23,294 bases of DNA, from positions 1 to 23,294 of the forward strand of contig RCAB01000733.1 of the NCBI GenBank assembly GCA_003640385.1, given 5' to 3'. Source of the stretch: Setaria digitata (lineage: Eukaryota; Nematoda; Chromadorea; Rhabditida; Setariidae). Below the pieces are notes generated by a model, which was not told where the DNA came from, searched no databases, and saw only the letters and a list, made by a program, of their open reading frames with translations. Made by a program: the position numbers and the translations under genes. Shown one piece after another: positions 10,601 through 20,000 of the stretch. Within the stretch, counting starts at the first letter, position 1. The number at the start of each line of letters is the position of its first letter.

Positions 10601-13600
10601 CTGGTATGACTATCTGATAACCAGGATATTACCACCTGCATCTTTTTATTCCCATTTTCTACTTCTCTAATATCCTTTTTGCCTATTTTCATATAAATTA
10701 GGTGTTTTATGCTTTCAGACTTTCCATTAAGGATTAATTTTCCAGAAATATTCTTGCAACTGACCCGTTCTAACTTTGTGAAACAAGTCAGTTCGGTTCC
10801 TTTTTTTTCCGGAAAAGCTTCGCAAACTTTTACTTTAATAAACACAAACCTATAAATTAGCACTGCTATAACAATTCATCACAGTTTCATAATCCTGAAA
10901 ATGTTTCGGCTTTTTAATTTCCATCTTTTTTTTTTCTTTCTTTTTATTTAGCCAAAAAATAAAATGTTAAAATAAACGAAAGAAGAATACCATTACGCCA
11001 TATCAGTATTGAATGAGTTTAAATTTTCATCAAAATAATTTTGAAAAAAAAAGACAAAAAAAAAAGTGCAATAATTTTTCAATGAAATATTTAATTTTGC
11101 AAGTAAATTTGTGTATTTAATTATAGGATGGTGAAGAAATGATCGAAATACTTGGCGAAAACGGTGAAAGAGTAAGAAATGATGAGACTGCACTTCTTGG
11201 CTTTATAGAACATACCCCAAATGAGCATACTAATTCACCTACCTGTAGCACCTATAGGTTATAGTTTCTTTGTTTTCTACCTTGTTATATTTTAAAACTT
11301 AGAAATTTTTAAAAAAAAATTAAATTTAACAATTACTTAAACTAAAATATCGCAAAAAATTGCTTCAAATGACTGCATAACACATCAATTTCATGTACAG
11401 TTTGAAAAAAAATTTGATATTTGAAATGAATTTACTAGTTATTAGCAGTAAATGCTTGATTTCAGTTGAGCCTTTCTTTTGTTCTCTGATTAATTTGTGT
11501 TTTAATATTTTATTCCTTTTTTTTTTTTTTGATTTGTCAATAATTAATTTCTTTATTACAATGTCTATTTTTTCTTTTGATAAGATCCCACCCAATATTA
11601 GGTGGAAATATTTTTATTTTTCATCCAAAAAAATACAAATTTAAATTTTGAACTGAATTTTAATTCCACAATTTTGCTACTAAATAAATGATGATTGAAT
11701 AGAATAAAAAACAAAAATGATTTACAAGAATGAGAAATTTAATTCTGAATTTCAGAATAGCTCTGTAAAAATTAACTGAATTTTATAACTCACAATTTAT
11801 TTTACAACTTTCATCGAAATTTATAAATCTAGAAAAACACCAACAAACTTTTTATTTTAATATTGATGAAACAAATTCCACTAGTATCATCTATCGTTTC
11901 TTTAATATAAGCAGATAAATTGATTACTAAAACTGAGATTTTCGTTTTTTCTTTCTATTTTTTATTTTTTGATTTTTGATTTATCCAAGAAATTTCGAGA
12001 ATGGAAATGNAATTTTCGTTTTTTCTTTTTATTTTTTATTTTTTGATTTTTGATTTATCCAAGAAATTTCGAGAATGGAAATGAAAAGATTAATTATGTT
12101 AAAATAAGAAAGAAAAAAGGAAATATATATATATTTTAATTAATTTTTGGTAAATATTAATCGTCTAAAGATTTTTTTTATTTTTCGATACTATTCGTTT
12201 AATGAAAAATGATTGATTTCAGACTCCATTTGGCTTCCAATTATGTTTCAATGTGTTTCTTACAAAGCACTTCAAATTTTAATTAATATTTTCAATGATA
12301 TCGCTAACAGTGGCTAATAATTAAAATTAAAATCACTTGCCAATATTAGAATATATTTGTGAAAACATACTAACTTATCATAGCAGACACTTTTATGTTT
12401 TTTCTTTTTCAATTTACATTTTTTCTTCCTCTTTTTTTGGCGAAAAAAATTTTAGTGTTTCCAAATTAGTTAGTTTTGAAAAATTATTTGAAATTTGAAA
12501 ATTTTGAAATCATATTGATTAAAAAATAATTGCTGCATTTTGAAATTTTCCTTTGTGGAAACTAAATTTCTTAGCTTTTCTTAAATCGCAAAAACCATTT
12601 TGATTATTTTTGTTTTAATTGGTGATATACAAGTTATAGACTTGATTCATCGATCACAGAATCCTCACTGGACCGAGCAATCGCGGAATGCAACATTATC
12701 CGCGGCAATCCGTTCTTTTCAGAAGGAGTTCTCCTAAAATGTGTTGATGCTAAACGTAAGACATTTAATGAATATATTGCTTATAAAGTGCCTATCATAC
12801 CAAGTAATTATTACTAATTGGTAATTATAGTAATTAACGGCGGTAATTCATAAAAGTTAGCGGCAATTAATAGCAAATGAAGCAGCTAAAAGTAATTAAG
12901 CCTGATAATGATTATTAATGATACTGGGCATTGTTAATAATAGATAACAGGGATGAATAATAAATAGTTGAATAATGATAATTAATGCTGATAATAATGA
13001 TATTTCTGTCAATGATAGTGATACATTTTCTTAGTGTAATTACAATCAACCTGTCAGGACTTTTCTAACGAACATATCAAACTTCCTGAATTATTGCATC
13101 ACCTAAATTACAATAATTGAATGCACCTTTCAATTAATGAATTATAATAAATTATAAAGGTAATAACTTTTTGTAGCACCTAATGAAAAATTTTAACAGA
13201 ACCAATCAATCAATCGGTCAATCAAATGATTAATAAATTAATTCGCTGGTAACAATTATTACAGCATTATTTCTCTACTTGCATTATGCATTGTTCAAAA
13301 ATCCGGATCATGATATGTGTGTAGCGCAGATTGATCAATCGATCCGTGAGTTGCATGGCCGATCTAAATCACAATTTGGTATGATAAATTTACTTTTTTT
13401 TTTTTTTTCTTTAATTGCTGTATTTTATTTTTATTATTTTTTTTCGAAATAATTCTCAAAAAAATTAATTGAAATTTAAAAAGAAAGTCAACGAAATATA
13501 CGAAAATGATAATACAACAAATTCGTCCAGTGCAAAATGATTTAAAAACATTTACAAAAAAAAAAGAAGCACCAAATCGTATAAGCGTAATTTAGAGATA

Positions 13601-16095
13601 ATTTCAAAAAGTTTACGGAATTAATTCATTTCAGATGAATTATTTACATTTTATTGAGATTTTTCGAATTTGCTACTTGTGAAACTTTTAGAGAAAGATT
13701 TTTCTTAAATTTAGGCGCATATGATGAAATTTATGCGATTCAAAAAAGTTCACCAGTTGTGGGTTGCAAATTGCCAACACATCGACACGCTGGCTATATT
13801 GTCATATTATTCAAACTTCTTGATGAGCAAACTAAGGTGTTGTAATTATCCAGCTATCACTTTATCAGTGAACGTGTAAATTTTGCAACTTTCATCGTAT
13901 ATTTGCAAAATTTAATGATATGGAGATTTAAAAATCGATAATTTTGAAATTTCATTAATAATTAGATAATTTCAAATTTAATAATTAAACAAAACTTCCG
14001 TCTTATGGCATTATCAATCGATGGCCATTGAATTAAAAAAAAAATGGTAAGTGATAAATTGCATATGAATCTATCTTATCATTCATTTATAGCTGTGACA
14101 ATTCCTTTTCTGAGGAATGATTACTTTCAATGAATGCTTGCAAAAAAGACATCCCAGAATAGTGATTTTCTTCTATCTGTTTAGCATGAAAGTCTTGAAA
14201 AATCATGGTTAAGCTGGTCTGGTGCAAGAGAAATTTACAAATATTCACCAAGAAATTGGAATTTGCGAAGAATTGCTTTACATAAATTACCAGCACCAAA
14301 GTATGAATTATTCATTCATCTCATAATTTTGATGAAGTTATTCTAAAAGATGAAATCTTAATTTAATTCCAAATGCAAATTATTTTCAGTATTTTATTGT
14401 TTTTTTTTTTTTTTCTTACGTAATTGTTTCCTTTTTTTTTAGGCTTAATTTTAATTTGAACAATTTTTTTTTTTTTTTGACAGTTTTAACTCTTTCTACC
14501 TTTTTTTTCTTTTTTTTTTTTCATTTTGCTTAAGGATTTTAAACGCTAAATCAAATTTCAGAAAGACAAGCTACCGTCCATTTGCATATGTTTTATTTTG
14601 TGAATTTGGTAACATGCTAAATCCATCAAATCGTTTGCAAGCATTAGATATGGTAGAACGATTACGAGTACGAAACTGTGGCTACATATCACTTTATCAA
14701 GTAATTTGTTGAAATTTGAATGAAATATTAAAATTTAAAATAATTTTCTGAAAAATATACAAAGCATTTATTAGAATTTCCAGTGTTATCTTTCGCAACT
14801 AACTTTTTGATATGATAACCGCTCTTTTTTTCTTCAACACGACAACTTTAAATACATGTATGTATTCTCCAGTTATGCTAATATAGCTTATTCTTTAAAA
14901 TTAATTCATCAGTATGCTAATTTATGATCACCTAAAAGAAGTTAATTGTACTTTCATCTGATTTTTTTCAAAGAAAATCTTTGCTATTTAGAACGGACTG
15001 ATTCGAAATTAACAAAAAAAAAAAAAAAAAAAAAAAGGAAAAAATGTGAAAAAATATGGGAGAGATATTAATTGCCTTTTTAATTAATTGCTCAAATTAA
15101 TTAAACGAAATATTTAAGGTGCAATGGTCATATGGACGAATATCACCTGAAACAGCATCTGTTTCACAGCAATTATCTGTTCCGGAGGGAAGATGGGAAC
15201 GAAACTTAATGTTGCGTGGTTTCTCGCAAGAGGTTTCGATTTTAAATTTGAATGAAATTTTAAAAATTAATAAAAAGATGAAAAGATCAATGCCCGACTA
15301 ATTGTACTTTAAAAGAACTGAAATGTTAAATTTTTTAATTCATTGTTTTCAATACATTTTTAATTTTCGGTAGCTTTCTCTCTTTTTTTTTTTTAATACC
15401 TGAATTTCTTTTTTCAAATATAATTACTAGTTTTTTTTTTTTTAAATAATTTGAGCAGAAATTGATTAATCTAAATGTACTTAATTTGTATGTATATCAA
15501 ATATAGTACTGATAATCTTAATACGTAGGAATAGTAGGTTAGTCCATTGAGTTGATTATTCGATAAATGTCCAAAGAGTTTAATGGTTAAAATATAAAGT
15601 AATTATATATAGCATTAAGTAAAATTTCAGCTAATTCCAGATTTCAAAAAAAAAAACTTTTTTCAAAAAATTTTTCAATTCTTCATGACCATTGTTCTTT
15701 TTTTATTTCTGCTGATAAGTGAAACACATGATATAAGTAAGAAATTTTTCTAATTAATAATTTGTGATTAAAATTTCATCGATTCAAAAAAAAAAAATAG
15801 AATACAGCAAAGTTTTTTTATAGCATCATTCTCTTCTCGTTTTCTCTTTTTTTTTTTTTCAGTATTTTTATAATAAAATTTTGCAACTTAAGCAAATCAA
15901 ATTCGTTAAGCTAATTATTTTTTTTTTAGCAGTTAAATTTAAATTTATTAGCATTTTTGAAACTTTCAGGCTGAACCAACAACTGACATGTCAGTGCTTG
16001 CAAATACTCGTAAACGTAGTAGTCAATCAACACGAATACAAAATGAACATTATTCATTGTTTCATAGCTATCATCATTTTAGTGATTTTGGCTAA
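5547..16095 (+). CDS. Unrecognised 390-residue protein, nine exons
   Basis: Exons: 5547-5741, 11127-11257, 12640-12755, 13265-13378, 13715-13836, 14185-14300, 14562-14700, 15119-15232 and 15970-16095 (TAA 16093-16095). Every junction has GT...AG, the phases agree across all eight introns (0,2,1,1,0,2,0,0), and the sum is 1173 nt. The start at 5547 is the first in-frame ATG. I do not recognise a family. The N-terminus (residues 1-65) is basic and polar, with FLRRILPNRLNLNR near the start. An acidic segment follows (DGEEMIEILGENGER). The centre has alternating hydrophobic stretches such as LFLYLHYALF and YVLFCEFGNML and reads like a globular domain. The tail is basic and Ser-rich (NTRKRSSQSTR), possibly nuclear-targeting, and ends HHFSDFG. 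No signal peptide or clear membrane segment is seen. The weakest joint is exon 1 to exon 2 across 5.4 kb, where a further in-phase exon could have been missed. Confidence 0.72.
6380..6515. repeat. AAT-type trinucleotide microsatellite
   Basis: About 135 bp of (AAT)n, interrupted regularly by GAT (units such as AATAATGAT repeated several times). It lies inside the first intron of the 390-residue gene. The minus-strand poly-Leu frame over it is a repeat artefact. Confidence 0.9.
8843..9092. repeat. Degenerate tandem duplication, unit about 130 bp
   Basis: Two diverged copies begin near 8843 and 8976. Shared landmarks in the same order are AAGTYCTAAYYGAAAG, an A-tract or Lys-like run, ACTTGAAATTATYACC, TTATGCAT, a long A-run, ATGGAAAA and ATATTTAACAGRTRTACTA. 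Divergence and differing A-run lengths suggest an old event. It is intronic. Confidence 0.65.
10564..10642. repeat. Short degenerate tandem repeat, two units of about 40 bp
   Basis: CTGGTATATCTGATAAC...TGATCACCTGCGT (10564-10600) is followed directly by CTGGTATGACTATCTGATAAC...ATTACCACCTGCATC (10601-10642). The units share CTGGTAT, ATCTGATAAC, GGATAT and CACCTGC in order. Confidence 0.65.
11258..12639 (+). other. Second intron of the 390-residue gene, about 1.4 kb
   Basis: It lies between TATAG|GTTATAG and TTATAG|ACTTGATTC, phase 2. Apart from the N-flanked duplication at 11938-12083 and T-rich stretches I see no exon or gene. The overlapping plus and minus frames near 11365-11644 are low-complexity. 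Confidence 0.6.
11938..12083. repeat. Direct duplication of 72 bp flanking a single N
   Basis: 11938-12009 and 12012-12083 are identical except for one C/T difference and are separated by an N at 12010 plus one base. The design matches the other single-N duplications and points to an unmerged contig overlap. Confidence 0.85.
12756..13264 (+). other. Third intron of the 390-residue gene, TAAT-rich
   Basis: The segment from about 12800 to 13020 is a loose, degenerate series of TAAT, GATAAT and GGTAATT words without a clear unit length. No coding signal is seen. Confidence 0.5.
15233..15969 (+). other. Last intron of the 390-residue gene, about 0.74 kb
   Basis: The donor is GAG|GTTTCG and the acceptor ACTTTCAG|GCT. 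It contains T-runs and nothing else I can support. If the donor is ignored the frame stays open to a TAA at 15299-15301. Intron retention would therefore give an alternative short C-terminus without the basic tail. Confidence 0.55.
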
Positions 16096-16298
16096 TTTTA
16101 AAATGAATGACAAGCTGAAAGAGAAATGTTATGAGTAATTAATTAACATTCACTTCATGCCTTTTTTTTTTTTTTTTTTTCTGTCATCAAAAATACAACT
16201 GAAACTGTTAATTAGAGGCGAATAATTTATAGATGAAAGATTTTCATATGTAATGTATAAAATTTAATTATCCGATGAGAAGCACAAATGTCACCGCA

Positions 16299-16304
16299 AA
16301 TAAA
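16299..16304 (+). terminator. Candidate polyadenylation signal, plus-strand gene
   Basis: AATAAA lies about 200 nt after the TAA of the 390-residue gene, a plausible 3' UTR length. Such hexamers are common by chance in this AT-rich DNA. Confidence 0.4.
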
Positions 16305-16360
16305 TGTTATCATAAAATAACATTTTCAAAAAAAAAAGTTTTAAAAAAATCATTCATTCG

Positions 16361-16490
16361 TGCTGCATGAGAAAATGATGCTATATTATTATTAATTCTC
16401 TTATTGTATGAGGAAAATGTGAAGTTAATTGTTGTTGCTGTATGAGAAAAGATGCTGTATCATTTTAGTTCTTATTGTATGAGAAAAGAT
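16361..16490. repeat. Degenerate repeat with TGTATGAGAAAA motif
   Basis: Four copies of a motif close to TTGYATGAGAAAA occur at about 16361, 16401, 16436 and 16472. They alternate between a TGCTG-preceded and a TTATTG-preceded form. This suggests two copies of a unit of about 73 bp that itself contains an internal duplication. Confidence 0.6.
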
Positions 16491-16638
16491 CGGCAAATTA
16501 TAGATGAAAAACAACAATATTTTATTTAAAAATGCATTCATTAAGAAGTTTTTTTTTTAATCATTTCACTATATGCAATCAGCATATGCTCGTGAGACAG
16601 AAATATTTACTTCATCAATGTATTTATTCATAAAAATT

Positions 16639-16644
16639 TTTATT
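16639..16644 (-). terminator. Candidate polyadenylation signal, minus-strand gene
   Basis: AATAAA on the minus strand lies about 370 nt beyond the stop of the phosphatase-like gene. Another lies at 16628-16623. Chance occurrence cannot be excluded. Confidence 0.3.
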
Positions 16645-17012
16645 AAACTTACAGTAAAAATTAATGTAATAAATGACAAAATTTTTTTTTTTTTTTTTTT
16701 GCAGAATTTGCCAATTTAATGATTGAAATTACCATTAAAATAGCAAAATTGGAAAAAAGAAAAAAAAAATAAAAGAAAGATATCTTGTTATACGAAATAT
16801 TACTTTTCACTGTTTACAATAATAATATTCATACTATTCATATAATTATCATAATAAAATCCTAATTATAACTTTTAAACAGCAAAATGTGAAATTTCAA
16901 TAAGTAAAACGAGCGTAATTTGATTTAAGTCTAAAATACAATAAAGTCTTAAAATTTTTGATAAGATTACAGAAGGATAATTTTTTTTTTATCAATCTTC
17001 ATCATTGTTTTC

Positions 17013-20000
17013 TTAATTATACAAAGAATTACTACGTCTGCTTAGTTTTTTTTTTTTTGTTACAATTAATTTTGGTCCAAAATTCAAAGCTTCTGGTAAT
17101 TTCCAAGCAAAGGAATATGGTGAACGTTCAACTTCACGATATAAAACTGTCAGTTCTTTGTTAATTACTGCAATGAAAGGATTGAAAATATTCTTAATAA
17201 AATTTTCTCAATTAAATATTCTAAGCTATTCTAAAAGATATTTCACGAAATTTTGTAAATTTTCTATATCCCAAAAGAATTGTTTTATTTGTTTATTGAT
17301 GATAATATTTTATTACCTAAATATCGCAATTTTTAATACTTATTTAGTAATATCATTTTTTTTTTTCATAAAATTTATGCTAAAAAAAAAAATCACAATC
17401 AAAAAAACAATTACCCTTAGAGGTGCTCAGAAGATCATGTAGAAAGAATGCAAAAGCATGTGCTGAAGCAAAGTTTATCAGTTCTGGAATCACCATATCA
17501 GTTATCATTCCTACATATTTTTCAGCCACTAACGGGTCATTGGATTTCTATAAACGAAATGACAATAAATTTAATTTAATCACTTTGACTAAAAATTAGA
17601 AACCAAAAAAAAAAAAAAACGAATGAATGTAAATAATATGAATTTGAAGTGTATAAGAAATCGAAGAATCAATAACTGATGAAAGCTCAAAAAAAATTTG
17701 AATCGAGAGTATAAACGTTGTTAATGAATTAATTAATGAATTCCTAACATCTAGAATGCCGGAATATTTTTCTTCAAGAACGAATATGTTCAAAATTCGG
17801 CTTAGTCTTGATTATGCAAATTATGCATGTGTAACAATTTAGTGAATTGCTTATCACTTGATCCTCATTTGCAATCCACATTAAGTGACCAAATTAGCTA
17901 ATGTTGAAAAGGTCAAAGGATGAAAAAGGAAGAAAGAAAGAAACCATCATGATGTGCAACATTTCCGGATGTGATAAGGATCGATTATTTTGCAAACTTT
18001 TCATATCAACGCCTTGCTGCCATTTGGCGCAATTTTCGCAGGATAAATATGTTAAATTGGCATTAATTGGAAAATTTTGTCTATAAAAAATTTGTTTGTC
18101 AATTAAACATTTATCTTATAATTTGCCGCATTTGATAATTTCATCAGTTAACAACATATCTTACTGATTATTTTGTTAACATACAACTTGCAATCATAAT
18201 TTTATTATTTGACTAATTAATATGAATTGCTATCTTTAATAATTTCCGCTATATTATAACTGCTTTCCTGGCCAAAAATCACAATTAATTTAATTTACGT
18301 AATAATTTTTACATCTTATTTAATAATTTTCTCAAATTTTCAATCAATTCCTTTCATCAACTTTGTCAATTTCAATTTCAATAATTTTTTTCCCACAAAA
18401 AATATTTTGCTAATCCTTATACTTTAATTGATTAACAAAATACCCTTTTTTTTCACTGATTAATGGCGAAAAATTGCTAAAAGTATTTAATTTCCTACTT
18501 CCAATGATTTTCTAAGTTGATCATTAAAATCCAATTTGTTGATTTTAATTTGGATACTTCTTTTTTTTTTTCTACCACACTCAAAATTCTATTTGTCTTC
18601 AAGTTATTCATTATGTGATTAGTACTAATTAATTGAAGTACTAATTACATAAAGTACTTACTCGATTGAGTTTTGCAAAACAAACTTTTGTAATTTATCA
18701 TGCGCTTTCACTCCTTTTCACATATTATTAAAGTATCCGTCATAAATGTAATGAAAATTTTACACTAAATTCAGTTACAGTCAATTATTGCAATTTAAGT
18801 AAGTTTTCAGTCAAAAAATTTGAAAAACGTAAATAGTTACCTGAAATTATCCCATTCAGTTTTAACATTTTCAAATATTTCAGGAATTTTTCTTTCATCA
18901 AAGAAATGATATTGTACTTCAGCATCAACTTGTAATGTCGAATAATTAAATTTAAATAAAAGTTTTGCTGCCTTAAAATGTCTCTTTCGAGCTATGTGAG
19001 ATGAATAAAGAGCATAACATAAACCTTCGAAAAATTCCTCACAACCATCATGCTGAAGTAAGAAATTAAATATTTTAAAATTTAAAAATAAATGATTACT
19101 GAAATAGAAATTGAAAATTTCTGAAATTATCAAAATTGTGAATGAAATTGCTTGTTTACCTTTAAGTAATTAATATGGAAGATTAAATAGAAGCGCAGAA
19201 TATTTGCNGTTTTCTTTAAGTAATTAATATGGAAGATTAAATAGAAGCGCAGAATATTTGCGTTTGATTGATTTCAATATCACAGTATTAATTTAAAAAA
19301 AAAAAAAAAATACTCTTCATTTGGATTGAATTTTACAAACTAGAAAAATTTCAAATTTAATGCTCAATCATTTTCATGATACCCCTATAGTAACACTTCA
19401 AAAAATTGCCTCTAATTATAAAATTCATGCAAATTTAATTGTAATTATCAACCTCACCTCATTTTCATTAGTACAAAGTGAAATATTATTTGGACTTTTT
19501 GACATTCCACAAATAAGTGCCCGACATTTGAGCTGACATAATTTAGTTAATAAAGCGATTTTGTTGAAGTAGTAGGAATAGTGACAGTCTGATGGCGTAT
19601 ATTGCATTCTGAATTACTTCAATCATGCAAATAGATAGATCTTTTAGATTAGGCAAATTAGTGAAATTATCAGAATGGAGCAAATAATCATTGATAATTT
19701 TATCACAGTTATTCCTTTTTTCCTTCCTAAAAAAGATTGAGTTATTTTTGAAAGAAATACAAACGTTTGTTTAAAATGTGGCTCAGCCCAAATCGTGTCA
19801 GTAAATATACATCGCATCATATGGCCAGATATGTCATCAGGCCAGAGCGATCGACGTGGAATATTGGCAATGTGACTGCGATATTCAGCAAATTGGGATA
19901 TACCACCATGACAGCAATATATTTGATCTGAATTTTGAATTCTTTGACATTATTAATGAAGTAATTAGTAAGAAAGGTGGAAACCACTGTGACAACAGAG

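Larger units (their letters stand above)
5742..11126 (+). other. First intron of the 390-residue gene, about 5.4 kb
   Basis: The donor is CTG|GTTAGT and the acceptor ATTATAG|GAT, both phase 0. The intron is several times longer than the others in the window. It contains the AAT microsatellite, a degenerate duplication near 8843-9092, a short duplication at 10564-10642 and many A/T homopolymers. A possible 21-nt in-phase micro-exon after ATCAG near 6685 was considered weak. A minus-strand frame of 90 codons lies at 10863-10591. Confidence 0.6.
16096..17012. other. Intergenic region between convergent genes
   Basis: About 0.9 kb separates the two stop codons. It contains AATAAA signals for both strands, a T-run of about 20 bases near 16681, and the degenerate repeat at 16361-16490. 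No gene is seen. Confidence 0.6.

Noticed and set aside
10993..11193. 66-codon minus-strand frame
   Set aside because: It overlaps the plus-strand exon 11127-11257 in antisense and the remainder is low-complexity.
13654..13845. 63-codon plus-strand frame taken as a whole
   Set aside because: Only 13715-13836 is used. The upstream part has a TGA in frame just after a TTTCAG site, whereas the TTTAG at 13711-13714 joins in phase with the previous exon, and a donor at 13837 joins the next.
14087..14299. 70-codon minus-strand frame
   Set aside because: Shadow of the plus-strand exon 14185-14300.
15881..16138. 85-codon plus-strand frame
   Set aside because: It overlaps the last exon of the 390-residue gene in a different frame and has no splice or start support.
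17596..17793. 65-codon minus-strand frame as an extra phosphatase exon
   Set aside because: No acceptor and donor give a phase compatible with the flanking exons, which join directly.
17901..18086. 61-codon plus-strand frame with several Cys
   Set aside because: It is the antisense shadow of the minus-strand exon 18080-17945, whose phases fit the phosphatase-like gene.
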